From assembly GCF_014287675.1 (NCBI RefSeq), contig NZ_JACOPQ010000005.1:62001-126000 (forward strand): 64,000 nt of DNA. The letters are read 5' to 3'. Made by a program: the position numbers and the translations under genes. Positions within the stretch are counted from its first letter, which is position 1, and the number at the start of each line of letters is the position of its first letter. Shown in pieces: positions 25,375 through 33,992 of this stretch. The DNA comes from Lawsonibacter faecis (GTDB lineage: Bacteria; Bacillota; Clostridia; Oscillospirales; Oscillospiraceae). The notes under the pieces are model-generated. The model was not told the origin of the DNA. It ran no database searches and was given only the letters and a program-made list of their open reading frames with translations.

Positions 25375-25415
25375 CTCCTATTTCCGATCATCAATTCTCT
25401 CTCCAGGAGGCCGCC

Positions 25416-26234
25416 ATGAGAGTTATCGTCAATGTCCCAATCTGTCCCCTGATGCTCCGCCCCGCCTGCCCCGGGGAGCGCGTCGACGAGGCCCTCTTCG
25501 GCATGGCCGCCGAGGTGCTGGACGCCCCCTGCCCAGGCTGGTTTCGGGTGCGGACCCACTACGGCTATACCGGCTATGGGGAGGGCCGTCACCTGCTCTT
25601 CGGGGAGGACTGCGCGGAGAGCTGGCTGCGCCTGCCCAAGGCTGTGATTACCAAAGCCCTCTGCGACGTGCTCTCCGCCCCCGCCGTGGAGAGCTGGCCG
25701 CTGGTTTCCCTCACCCGCGGGGCGCTGGTATCCCCCCAGGGCGCGCCTGACGGGAAGGGCTGGCAGAGAATTTTTCTCCCGGATGGACGGGAGGGGTATA
25801 CGAAACGCAGTTTTCTGGGCCCTTATTACGATACGCCCCCCCGCTTCGGCGAAAGCGCCCTTCGCGCCGCCATTGTGGAGACCGCGATGGGCTATCTGGG
25901 CACCCACTACCGCTGGGGGGGCAAGACCCCCATGGGCATCGATTGTTCCGGCCTTGCGTCCATGGCCTACCTGCTCAACGGGGTAGTCATCTGGCGGGAT
26001 GCAAAACTCAAGGAGGGGTATCCCCTCCATCCTATCCCTCCGGAGTCCGTCAAGCCCGCCGACCTCCTCTTCTTCCCCGGCCACGTGGCGATCTATCTGG
26101 GGGACGGGCGGTATCTCCACTCCACTGCCAAAGACGGCAGCGACGGCGTGGTCGTCAACAGCCTGGACCCGTCCCACCCGGACTACCGCCCCGATCTGCC
26201 GGAGAAGCTGACGGCGGCAGGCAGTATTTTTTAA
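25416..26234 (+). CDS. NlpC/P60 cysteine peptidase (YkfC-like)
   Basis: A 272-residue peptidase with no signal peptide, so probably cytosolic. Two SH3-like regions (about 1-65 and 75-130) precede a C-terminal NlpC/P60 domain (about 150-265). That domain has catalytic Cys in GIDCSGLASM, His in PGHVAIYLG, and a third polar residue region YLHSTAKDG. This layout matches gamma-D-glutamyl-diamino acid peptidases such as YkfC that trim wall peptides during recycling. Strong CCAGGAGG site before ATG. The adjacent LD-carboxypeptidase supports the role. Confidence 0.92.
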   Translation: MRVIVNVPICPLMLRPACPGERVDEALFGMAAEVLDAPCPGWFRVRTHYGYTGYGEGRHLLFGEDCAESWLRLPKAVITKALCDVLSAPAVESWPLVSLTRGALVSPQGAPDGKGWQRIFLPDGREGYTKRSFLGPYYDTPPRFGESALRAAIVETAMGYLGTHYRWGGKTPMGIDCSGLASMAYLLNGVVIWRDAKLKEGYPLHPIPPESVKPADLLFFPGHVAIYLGDGRYLHSTAKDGSDGVVVNSLDPSHPDYRPDLPEKLTAAGSIF

Positions 26235-26237
26235 TGC

Positions 26238-26272
26238 AAAAGCCCCCGCTGCGCCGCAGCGGGGGCTTTTCA
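26238..26272. terminator. Terminator after the NlpC/P60 gene
   Basis: A 14-bp stem, AAAAGCCCCCGCTGC and complement, with T run on both strands. Confidence 0.92.
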
Positions 26273-26296
26273 TCATTTTGTCCTACAGACTGACCT

Positions 26297-27010
26297 TCAT
26301 TCTTTAATCGCCCTCAGCCAGGCTTCATAGGCCGTTCTCTCCAGCACGACCTCCTCGACCTGACCATCCCTCTGATTGCGGCAGTCCAAAATCAAATCCG
26401 TCCCACGCCACATTCTGAACTCCATATCGTCGTACCGCTCGTACCCGGCATCAAGCGCGGCGTGGATATCCACCCACCCGGTCTCCGTCATCGGATTGGA
26501 AAAGTCAAGCAGGAGCGTCCCCCAGGGGCACGCCCAAAAGCAGCCGGAAACGGCAAGAATATTGTTTTCCGGATTGTAGCAAACCCCTGTCCATATAAAG
26601 GTCTCCCGCCCCTCCAGCATGGCCCGGGGGACAAAATGAAATTCCTCGCCCGAGTGGAGGTCTAGGACGCTGTAGCCGTACAGCTCCCGGCGAAAAATCA
26701 GGTATTCCCGGCCATTTCTATGGGAGATTATTTCCGCAAATTCACCCTCGTCATCGTGGGTTTCAAAGAAGCCCAGCCGCTTTCCCGACCGGTCCCACAA
26801 GACATTTCGGCTGCCGGTCAGCCGGCAGCCGTTTACCACCCCGGCATAGCTGCGCGTTACAAGACGGTACCCTCCGGAGAGCGGGACCATCTCCTCTTCT
26901 TGAAAATTGTCCCTGGCAAAAAGTCCGGCCCACGCCCGCCGCCGTGCCAGGTATTCCGGCGTATATGCAGCATTGACCTCCGCACCTTTTTTCGCTGCGC
27001 CCATACTCAT
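26297..27010 (-). CDS. Hypothetical protein, unknown family
   Basis: A 237-residue soluble protein that I do not recognise. It is rich in aromatic residues and beta-type alternation: SGGYRLVTRSY, KRLGFFETHDDEG, SVLDLHSGEEFHF and CYNPENNILAVSGCFWACPWG, which suggests a beta-propeller or repeat-like fold without clear catalytic residues. Its ATG overlaps the stop of the upstream TetR gene by 4 bp, so it is translationally coupled to that regulator. It could be an effector or accessory of it. Confidence 0.65.
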   Translation of the reverse strand: MSMGAAKKGAEVNAAYTPEYLARRRAWAGLFARDNFQEEEMVPLSGGYRLVTRSYAGVVNGCRLTGSRNVLWDRSGKRLGFFETHDDEGEFAEIISHRNGREYLIFRRELYGYSVLDLHSGEEFHFVPRAMLEGRETFIWTGVCYNPENNILAVSGCFWACPWGTLLLDFSNPMTETGWVDIHAALDAGYERYDDMEFRMWRGTDLILDCRNQRDGQVEEVVLERTAYEAWLRAIKE

Positions 27011-27585
27011 TCCAGCGTGGTGATACTCGTGGCCACCAGCCGCTCCACCTGCCGGGCCACCGCCTCGGGCGGTTCCTTGCAGCCGCCGTCAAACCAGTTC
27101 TGGAGCAGCCCCACGCAGCCGGAGGAGACGAACACATAGTACATCTCCACCCGCTTGCGCCCGGCGTCTGGGTAGAGCCGCATCCACTCGGTGACGCACT
27201 TCTCCCGCCCCATGTCGAAAAGCTTGGAGACAAAGACCTTGTCCCCGTGCTCACCCAGCAGAATGGTGCACAGGTCCGCGTGTCGGGCCAGGAGTGCGAA
27301 AATCGCGGTATAGTAGGCGGAGAAGGTGTTCTGGTCTCCCAGGGTGAACGGCATCTCCTCCAGCACGGCGGTGAGCTCCGCGCCGATCTGGCCCTCCAGC
27401 TCCTCCATCAGGTCGTAAATATCGTAGTAATGAAGATAGAACGTGCTCCGGTTCACCTCCGCCTGCTGGCAGAGCGCCTTCACCGTGATGTCCTTGAGGG
27501 GCTTCTCCCGCATCAGGTCCACCAGGGCCTTCTGCAGCAGCTTGCGGGTCATCCGGGTCCGCTGGTCGTCCTTCCTGCTCTTCAC
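27007..27585 (-). CDS. TetR/AcrR-family transcriptional regulator
   Basis: A 192-residue regulator. The N-terminal helix-turn-helix reads DITVKALCQQAEVNRSTFYLHYYDIYDLMEEL. The C-terminal part (YYVFVSSGCVGLLQNWFDGG) fits the TetR_C_8 type found in DhaS-like regulators. GTG 27585 is chosen because GGAGGTGAAGGC lies at ideal spacing; a longer frame to 27645 would read through the likely operator. It is divergent from an SDR-family gene and coupled to a downstream unknown gene, so it probably controls both. Confidence 0.9.
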   Translation of the reverse strand: MKSRKDDQRTRMTRKLLQKALVDLMREKPLKDITVKALCQQAEVNRSTFYLHYYDIYDLMEELEGQIGAELTAVLEEMPFTLGDQNTFSAYYTAIFALLARHADLCTILLGEHGDKVFVSKLFDMGREKCVTEWMRLYPDAGRKRVEMYYVFVSSGCVGLLQNWFDGGCKEPPEAVARQVERLVATSITTLE

Positions 27586-27630
27586 GCCTTCACCTCCGCG
27601 CGACGATTTTACGCCGCCCTGCCGGTTGTC

Positions 27631-27654
27631 GGACACAGTGTCCACTCCGTGTCC
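27631..27654. promoter_or_regulatory. Candidate TetR operator
   Basis: A perfect palindrome GGACACAGTGTCC (27631-27643) plus a further GTGTCC half-site (27649-27654), in the divergent spacer 46 bp above the regulator start and about 30 bp before the SDR promoter. Confidence 0.55.
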
Positions 27655-27684
27655 ATCATCCCACAGGGCGCGAAAAGCTGTCGC

Positions 27685-27712
27685 TTGTGCCTTGCTTTCT
27701 TTTCATTATAAT
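27685..27712 (+). promoter_or_regulatory. Promoter of the SDR gene
   Basis: TTGTGC (27685-27690), 16-bp spacer, perfect TATAAT (27707-27712). Confidence 0.7.
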
Positions 27713-27770
27713 GAAATCAGGGAAATCATCAACCTCTGTTTTGTGAACAATCTGAAAAAGGAGCCCGATA

Positions 27771-28844
27771 ATGGAACGTATTTATATTGTGACCGGCGGT
27801 GCGGGCCATCTGGGCAGCACCATTGTGAAAAAGCTCAGCGCCCTGGGCGCGCGGGTGCGGGCCCTGCTTCTGCCCGGCGAGTCCGCCGCGCCTCTGGAGG
27901 GCTGCCCCGATGTGGAGATCGTCCGCGGGGACGTCTGCGACGCCGCCAGTCTGGAACCTCTCTTTGCCCACGGCCCCCGGGAGACCCTGGCGGTCATCCA
28001 CACCGCCGCCCTTATCTCCATAGAGACCAAGGTCTCCCCCCGGCTCCGCGCCGTCAATGTGGGGGGCGTGGAGAACATCGTCGACGCCTGTCTCGCCCAC
28101 CCGCCCGCCCGGCTGGTCCACGTCAGCTCGGTCCACGCCCTGCCCGAGCAGCCGGGCCGCGGCGTGATCCGGGAGACCGACCAATTCCACGCCGCCTGGG
28201 TGAAGGGGGCCTACGCCAAGACCAAGGCCGAGGCCGCCCAGAAGGTGCTGAACGCGGTGCGCGCTCGGGGGCTGGACGCCTCCCTTGTCCTGCCCGCCGG
28301 AATTCTGGGGCCGGGGGACTTCGGCCGCAACCACCTCAACCACACCATCCGCGCCTGCGTCACCGGCAGGCTCCATACCCTGGTCACCGGCGGGTACGAC
28401 CTGGTGGACGTGCGGGACGTGGCCGACGCCTGCATCGCAGCCGTGGACAAGGGTGGCCGGGGCGAGAGCTATATCCTCTCCGGCAGGCACTACGACTGGA
28501 GGGAGGTCTCCGCCCTGCTGGAGGCGGAAAACACCGCCGCCCATGTGAAGCGCTTCCTCTCCCCCTCCGCCCTGCGGCCCGTGGCGCCCCTCATGGAGCT
28601 GTGGGCCAAGCTGCGGCGGGAGCAGCCCCTCTTCACGGGGTACTCTCTCTACTGTATGCGCTCCAACGATAATTTTTCCAGCCGGAAGGCCCGCAGGGCG
28701 CTTGGCTTCACCAACCGCCCCATCGCCGAAACCTTGGCGGATACCGCCGCCTGGGAACTGAGCCGGGCTGAGGCGGCGAAACCCGCCCCCCGCCCGGCGA
28801 GGGCAAAAAAATGCCGTCCCAAAAAGCTGCCGGCAGTCAATTGA
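27771..28844 (+). CDS. NAD-dependent epimerase/dehydratase (extended SDR)
   Basis: A 357-residue enzyme with an N-terminal Rossmann fold (VTGGAGHLGS, the TGxxGxxG motif), Asp in the third strand (VRGDVCD), and the catalytic pair YAKTK (YxxxK). The serine is likely in HVSSVHAL. The C-terminal part (from about residue 230) is substrate-binding. The sequence is closer to dihydroflavonol reductase or 3-beta-HSD-like SDRs than to UDP-glucose epimerases; the substrate is unknown. It starts at ATG with AAAAAGGAG upstream and is divergent from a TetR regulator that likely controls it. Confidence 0.87.
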   Translation: MERIYIVTGGAGHLGSTIVKKLSALGARVRALLLPGESAAPLEGCPDVEIVRGDVCDAASLEPLFAHGPRETLAVIHTAALISIETKVSPRLRAVNVGGVENIVDACLAHPPARLVHVSSVHALPEQPGRGVIRETDQFHAAWVKGAYAKTKAEAAQKVLNAVRARGLDASLVLPAGILGPGDFGRNHLNHTIRACVTGRLHTLVTGGYDLVDVRDVADACIAAVDKGGRGESYILSGRHYDWREVSALLEAENTAAHVKRFLSPSALRPVAPLMELWAKLRREQPLFTGYSLYCMRSNDNFSSRKARRALGFTNRPIAETLADTAAWELSRAEAAKPAPRPARAKKCRPKKLPAVN

Positions 28845-28910
28845 CGGCTCCATCGCGCCGGACAGCGTTTCCGCCATATTAGAAGCCGGGCATACCACGG
28901 CAAACGAACG

Positions 28911-28940
28911 GCGGCGGCCCCGAACCGGGGCCGCCGCTTC
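28911..28940. terminator. GC hairpin between the SDR gene and the M56 gene
   Basis: GCGGCGGCCCC pairs with GGGGCCGCCGC around GAAC. U tract is weak (TTCTATG), so its strength as a terminator is uncertain. Confidence 0.6.
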
Positions 28941-28945
28941 TATGC

Positions 28946-31900
28946 TCACGTCTGTGATACCGTAATATCTCCCGACGTGGTTTCAATCTGCACGGACACG
29001 CCGCCGCCGCTCACGCTGCCGGACTTGCTCCGTTTCCGGACCGTCAATTCACCGTCAAAGGGGGTATGGATGCTCCCGCTGTTGCTCCGGGCGTCGAAGT
29101 CCATCCCAAGCCCGCCGGGCAGGCCCAGCCGGACCGTGCCGCTGGTCGAGCTCACGGAGATATCCCCCTTCACCGCGAGATACGTCAGGTCAATGCCGCC
29201 GGAGGTGGTGGCGTACTCCCCGTAGCCCTCCATCCTCTCCACGGTGATGCTGCCGCTGGTGGTGCCGATATACGGCGCGCCCGTCATCTGTCCCACCCGG
29301 ATATTTCCGGAGACGGAATTGATTGTACTGCCCGCCTTCAGCGCCGCCGACTCCAGCGTGATGTTTCCGCTGGTGGTCTCCAGCCTCTGCACGCCGTTGG
29401 CCGCGGCAGCCGACAGGTTGCCCGAGACGGACGAAATCGCATCCCCGCCGTTGAGCACGGGAACGGTGATGTTTCCGCTGGTGGTCTCCACATTCAGGCT
29501 GCCGGCATAAGAGGCGGGCAGGTAGATTTCCACGTAGCCGCTCTTCCAGGTGCCGTCCGTGGGCCGCTCGCCGGTCTTGATGGTCAGCGCGCCGTCCTCC
29601 CGCTCGGCTTTGCCGAGGCAGCCGCTGTCGTTCCGGGTCAGGTACTCCCTATAGACCAGCTTATCGGACTCCCCCTGGTAGAAAACCACGTTCTCCATAA
29701 TATAATCCACGCTGACCAGCTTCACGCCGCTCATATCCATGCTCTGTTCATTCACCAGCGTTGGGCCTTCCCCGCCCTGCGTGTTCCTGCTCCCGGCCTG
29801 GCTGAAGGCCTCCATAAACTCGTCCCGGTACCGGAGCTCCGCCCCGTCCTGCGGTGTCATCCGGATGCGGAAGGTCCCCCCCGCCCGGAAGCCCGCCATG
29901 GCGACGAAGTTGTTTCCCTCAGGCAGGGAAATTGTGACGGTCTTGTCCGTCCGGCTGTGCTCCAGGTACTGTACCTCGCCATTCGCAGTGACGATTGCCG
30001 CCTTGAACTCGTCGGCCGGGAAGTCCGTGGAGTAGGTAAGCTGAACCTCCATGTCCCTGTCCGTATCAATCGTGTACTGATGAATCACTCCGGTAAAGCT
30101 GCCGAAGCTGTTGGTATATCCCTGTGTCAGCCAGTAGCTGTTGCTTTCATTACAGTAGCTGCCGATGACGGTCTCGCCGCTCATCATAGCGTCGGTGATG
30201 TCGTCCAGGGAGCGGAGATTCTCCCGGATGGATGAACCTTTCATCAGCTCAGTAAAGGCCTTCCAGTCTATATCGTCCCAGCCGTCCGGCGTGTCGCCCA
30301 GTGCGCCGTCCACCAGGCCGCCCAGCCAGTCGCCCAGTGCGGCGTCCTCAGTGCTCAGCCGGACCTCCCGGACCGACTCCACCCGCCGGACCCGGCCGTC
30401 CTCCACCTCCATGCGGAGGAAGTGATAGGGCGTATAGGACATGGCCAGCAGGCCGAAGCAGAGCTCCTCCATCCCCTCCGGCCCGGTCTCGGTGCCGTTG
30501 GACCCCACCACCACCGCGTCCTCCGCCAGGGGCAGGGTCACCGCCGCACCCAGGCCGCGGACCTGGGTGGCCTCATCGCCCATCTCGCCCCAGGATGCGG
30601 CGTACTCCTCTCCGTCCGTCCCCAGGTAGCGCTCCACGGGCTGGAAGGTCAGGGTATTCGCGTCCTTGTGATAGGCCATGCCGCTATACGTGTTCTCACC
30701 GTTCTCCTGGGTAAACTGCCCCATAAGCCCGGTAACCGTGCCGCTGTGGTTTGACCATAGGTACTCGGGGGCATAGTTCCCCCAGACCCACGCCATCGCC
30801 GTAATTGTTCCCCCCTGCACCTGCAGGTGCAGCAGGACGGGCGCGTAGGAGAGAAGCAGCCGGTACTGGATGAAGTCGTTTACACTTCCGCCGAAGGCCT
30901 CGCTGCGTCCGTTGAGCGCACGCAGGCTCAGCGCGGCATCCTCCGCCAGATCCAGGGTATGGGTATTTTCCTCCGTACTTATCTGGACGGGCAGATCGCC
31001 GCTCTCGTCCACGTCGGCCAGGGCGAAGGTGACGGTCTCGGCATAGCCCTTCTCCCGCAGCAAGGCGGACTCCTCGGCGCTCAGCTGCGGCTCGGCCCAG
31101 TAGGTCCCGTCGGGCAGCGCCGCAGCCTGTTCCCGGCAGGCCACCAGCGCGCTCGCCAGAACAGCGGCGCAGACCACCACGGCCAGAGCCGCCCGGCCCT
31201 TGTGCTTGGGCCCCATATCCAGCAGGGCCAGAACCCGCTTCTTGAGGCTCTTGCCGTCGGCGGCGAAGTGGGAGGTGAGGGCGGCCGCGCTCTGCCGCTG
31301 GGTGGTCACCGCGGAGAGGATGGCCGCGCCGTAGCTCCGGCGGTAGGCCTCGTCCCTGCCCCGGAGAAGGGCGTCGTCGCAGGCGGCCTCCAAATCCTGC
31401 TCCGCACGCCGCCGCATGAGCCAGACCAGGGGGTTGAACCAGTGCAGGGCGTTCGCCCACACCAGCAGCGCCTTATACCAGAGGTCGCGCCGCTTCAAGT
31501 GGGTCAGCTCGTGGAGAAAGGCAAAGGGCAGCGCGTTCCCCCCCAGGGTCTCGGGCAGGAGGATGGCGGGCCTGAGGAAGCCCACCAGGGCGGGGGAGGC
31601 CACCGCACGGCAGACGATGAGCTCCACCGGGGCGGTGACGCCCGCTTGGGCCATGGCCTCCGCCAGGACGGCCCGCTCCTCCTCGCCGGGGCTGCGGCCC
31701 CACCGCCTTATGGTCCGGCGGAAGCGGGAATACCCCCAGAGCTGCGCCGCCAGGAACACCCCGCCGCCACCCAGCCAAAGGGCCGGCAGCAGGACCGTCC
31801 AGGGAATCCGAATGGGCGCTGCCGTCGGAGCGGCTGCGCTCGCCTGGGGCTGAACGGGCGTATCGACCGGATTGATATTGACGGCGGGGACGGCGTTTTC

Positions 31901-32164
31901 GCCTCCGGGCCCGGTGAGGGCGGAGGGGGCGTTGCGGGGGTTCTCCCCCCGCTGCTCCATCACGGGGGCGGGAATCTGGACCAGCGGCTGGGGGCTGGGC
32001 AGGTTGAAGGGCACCGCCAGGCGCACCGCCACCGCCAGCCACGCCCAGTACCGCCACTGGGGCTTGAAGCGCTTTTCCAGCAGCGGCCCCAGCGCCAGCA
32101 GCAGGGCGATGACCGCGCCCACCGAGAGGGTCACCTCCAAGAGGGAAAAGAGCGCGTCACGCAT
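28946..32164 (-). CDS. BlaR1-type M56 membrane metalloprotease fused to DUF4097
   Basis: A 1072-residue signalling protease. The N-terminal half has several membrane helices around an M56 zinc protease domain with HELTH near residue 218, then FNPLVWLMRRRAEQDLEAACDD with the distal glutamate. A further helix near residue 335 leads outside the cell. The external part is not a penicillin-binding sensor: it contains an unassigned beta-rich region and ends in a DUF4097 domain of repeated GNI/SGNI beta-strands (about 905-1072; ETTSGNITV, SVSGNLSA, TTSGSITV). Its start overlaps the end of the BlaI-like gene, as in blaI-blaR operons. The stimulus is unknown. Confidence 0.88.
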   Translation of the reverse strand: MRDALFSLLEVTLSVGAVIALLLALGPLLEKRFKPQWRYWAWLAVAVRLAVPFNLPSPQPLVQIPAPVMEQRGENPRNAPSALTGPGGENAVPAVNINPVDTPVQPQASAAAPTAAPIRIPWTVLLPALWLGGGGVFLAAQLWGYSRFRRTIRRWGRSPGEEERAVLAEAMAQAGVTAPVELIVCRAVASPALVGFLRPAILLPETLGGNALPFAFLHELTHLKRRDLWYKALLVWANALHWFNPLVWLMRRRAEQDLEAACDDALLRGRDEAYRRSYGAAILSAVTTQRQSAAALTSHFAADGKSLKKRVLALLDMGPKHKGRAALAVVVCAAVLASALVACREQAAALPDGTYWAEPQLSAEESALLREKGYAETVTFALADVDESGDLPVQISTEENTHTLDLAEDAALSLRALNGRSEAFGGSVNDFIQYRLLLSYAPVLLHLQVQGGTITAMAWVWGNYAPEYLWSNHSGTVTGLMGQFTQENGENTYSGMAYHKDANTLTFQPVERYLGTDGEEYAASWGEMGDEATQVRGLGAAVTLPLAEDAVVVGSNGTETGPEGMEELCFGLLAMSYTPYHFLRMEVEDGRVRRVESVREVRLSTEDAALGDWLGGLVDGALGDTPDGWDDIDWKAFTELMKGSSIRENLRSLDDITDAMMSGETVIGSYCNESNSYWLTQGYTNSFGSFTGVIHQYTIDTDRDMEVQLTYSTDFPADEFKAAIVTANGEVQYLEHSRTDKTVTISLPEGNNFVAMAGFRAGGTFRIRMTPQDGAELRYRDEFMEAFSQAGSRNTQGGEGPTLVNEQSMDMSGVKLVSVDYIMENVVFYQGESDKLVYREYLTRNDSGCLGKAEREDGALTIKTGERPTDGTWKSGYVEIYLPASYAGSLNVETTSGNITVPVLNGGDAISSVSGNLSAAAANGVQRLETTSGNITLESAALKAGSTINSVSGNIRVGQMTGAPYIGTTSGSITVERMEGYGEYATTSGGIDLTYLAVKGDISVSSTSGTVRLGLPGGLGMDFDARSNSGSIHTPFDGELTVRKRSKSGSVSGGGVSVQIETTSGDITVSQT

Positions 32165-32540
32165 CCTGGGTTCCCCCTTTCAGCAGCTCCTCCAGCTCCC
32201 GAAGGTCGGCCTCGCTGACCGCCTTGCTGTCTACCAGCGCAGCCACAAGGCTGGGCAGGCTTCCCGCGTGCAGCCGCTCCAGAAAGGAGCGGGTCTCCGC
32301 AGCCAGATAGTCCGCCTCCTTCACCAGGGGGCTGTAGAGATTGGCCCTGCCGTCCTTCTCGCGGGCCACGAAGCCCCGTTCCTCCAGCCGGGAGAGGAGC
32401 TTCAGGAGCGTGGGCAGCCGCCAGTGCTTCCCCTGGAGGTGCTCCATCAGCTCCCCCGAGGAGGCCGGATACTCCTTCTGAGCCCACAGGGCCTGCATGA
32501 CCTCCAGCTCCGCGTCGGGCAGTCTCACATAGTCTCCCAT
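32157..32540 (-). CDS. BlaI/MecI/CopY-family repressor
   Basis: A 127-residue winged-helix repressor (LPDAELEVMQALWAQKEYPA; WRLPTLLKLLSRLEERGFV recognition helix). In BlaI systems the partner M56 protease leads to cleavage of this repressor and derepression. ATG 32540 is chosen because AAAGGAGG lies 8 nt upstream; the upstream ATG 32558 falls before that site. The gene overlaps the M56 gene by 8 bp. Two operator dyads lie at its own promoter, so the pair is autoregulated. Confidence 0.94.
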   Translation of the reverse strand: MGDYVRLPDAELEVMQALWAQKEYPASSGELMEHLQGKHWRLPTLLKLLSRLEERGFVAREKDGRANLYSPLVKEADYLAAETRSFLERLHAGSLPSLVAALVDSKAVSEADLRELEELLKGGTQDA

Positions 32541-32560
32541 GCCCGCCCCTCCTTTCATTA

Positions 32561-32610
32561 GACATCTGTCGCTGTAGCTTCATTTTACATTTGTCTAACC
32601 GCAATGTCAA
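32561..32610 (-). promoter_or_regulatory. blaI-type promoter with two operator dyads
   Basis: On the minus strand a perfect TTGACA (32610-32605), 17-bp spacer and TAAAAT (32587-32582). One operator, GACAAATGTA (32595-32586), lies within the spacer and touches the -10. The second, GACAGATGTC (32570-32561), is just after the start point. Both match the BlaI/MecI core TACAnnTGTA closely, 25 bp apart. Confidence 0.82.
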
Positions 32611-32618
32611 GAGGGTCG

Positions 32619-33992
32619 TTATAATTTTTGCGCAGCGGGTCCCCGCCCCTGCCCCAGGGACACAATGTGTCGGAACTTCCCGCTCTCCGGGTGGGTCCGG
32701 GGCAAATCCTCCCCCAAAACAATTCTCACATCGGCCCCCAGGGATTTCAAATACGCCCCCAGCTCCCGCCGGGCCATCTCGAAGGCCGCCGCCCGGTCCT
32801 CCGCCAGGAGCCGCAGCTCCAGCACATCCCGCTCTCTTTGAACGAGCTGGAAGCGCCGCACTCCGGGAATCTCCTTGAGCAGGGCGTACAGTCCCAGGGG
32901 CGCGGCCCGTATTCCGCCGGAGAAGGTGAGGGTGTCGTCGGTGCGCCCCTCCAGCTCCAGCCAGGGGGCGGTGCAGCCGCAGCCGCAGGGCTCCCGGTGC
33001 AGAATCACACGGTCCGTCACCTCGTAGCGGATGATGGGCTGGGCGAAGCTGGCCAGATTGGTCAGCAGCAGCTTGTCCGACTGCACGCCGTCGGGCACCG
33101 CCCGGCCCGCGCTGTCCACCGGCTCGACGATGATCCACTCGTCGTTGATGTGGAAGTGCCGGTTTCTGCACTCATGGGCCACGGTGCCTCCCTCTGTGCA
33201 GGAGTAATTGGTCTGCACGTACCCGCCGAAGGCCGCCCCCAGCCTCTCCCGGACCTCGGGCCGCAGAAGCTCGCCGCCGGTCATGACCACCGCCGGAGCG
33301 ATATGCAGCCGCCCGGCCTCCTGCTCCTCCGCCAGCAGCTCCAGGGCGCTGGGGTAGCCCCCCAACATGGCGGGGCGGAAGGCGTTCAGCCGTTCCACCG
33401 CCCGGGCCATGGGGGTGCGCACGTCAATGTTCATGATCTGCCCCTTCTTGTAGGGCATCTTGTGCAGCTGGTAGCGGATGGAGCCGCAGCCCAGGTAGAA
33501 GCCGCCGTCCGCGAAGAGGCTGGCCGACCGCTTGCCCTTCCTGAGAAAGGCCGCCATATCCTCCCTCCTGGCGTAGGACCGCAGGACGGAGAGGGCGGAG
33601 GAGATGTTCATGGCGGTCTTGTCCCAAATGATGACCGCCGGGTGTCCCGTGGAGCCGGAGGTGGTGAAGACCAGGTATTTCCCGTCCAGCATCCGCCCGA
33701 TGTTGTTTTTGTCCTCCATAAACGTTCTGACCCGCGCCAGAGTAACTGCCCGGTCTGCGGTCCAGTCGTCGAAGCGGGCCATCAGCTCCACCTTGTTTAC
33801 GGCCGGCAGGTCGGTGAGGGCGAAGTCCGCCCCCAGCCCGGCGCAACGCTCGGCATAGTAGGGGCTGTTCGCCCGCGCGTGGGCCACCAGCGCCTCCAGC
33901 CGCCGACGCCGGAGGGCGGCGCGCTCCTCCGGGAGCATCTTCCCCGCCCGGCGGGTCAGGGCCAGGGCTTTTATCAGGCCAATCTCTCTCAC
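32619..33992 (-). CDS. PaaK/CapK-type adenylate-forming enzyme
   Basis: A 457-residue protein related to phenylacetate-CoA ligase and CapK. It activates a carboxylic acid with ATP. Motifs: YLVFTTSGSTGHPAVI (ATP loop), AMLGGYPSALELLAEE, NYSCTEGGTVAHEC (family Y/S-x-x-E), and RYEVTDRVI near the C-terminus; a small Cys cluster (CGCGC) is inserted. Substrate cannot be told. GTG 33992 overlaps the stop of the upstream TetR gene (GTGA) and has AAGGAGGAGCC upstream, so the two are coupled; the longer open frame to 34202 is a shadow of the regulator. Confidence 0.88.
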   Translation of the reverse strand: MREIGLIKALALTRRAGKMLPEERAALRRRRLEALVAHARANSPYYAERCAGLGADFALTDLPAVNKVELMARFDDWTADRAVTLARVRTFMEDKNNIGRMLDGKYLVFTTSGSTGHPAVIIWDKTAMNISSALSVLRSYARREDMAAFLRKGKRSASLFADGGFYLGCGSIRYQLHKMPYKKGQIMNIDVRTPMARAVERLNAFRPAMLGGYPSALELLAEEQEAGRLHIAPAVVMTGGELLRPEVRERLGAAFGGYVQTNYSCTEGGTVAHECRNRHFHINDEWIIVEPVDSAGRAVPDGVQSDKLLLTNLASFAQPIIRYEVTDRVILHREPCGCGCTAPWLELEGRTDDTLTFSGGIRAAPLGLYALLKEIPGVRRFQLVQRERDVLELRLLAEDRAAAFEMARRELGAYLKSLGADVRIVLGEDLPRTHPESGKFRHIVSLGQGRGPAAQKL

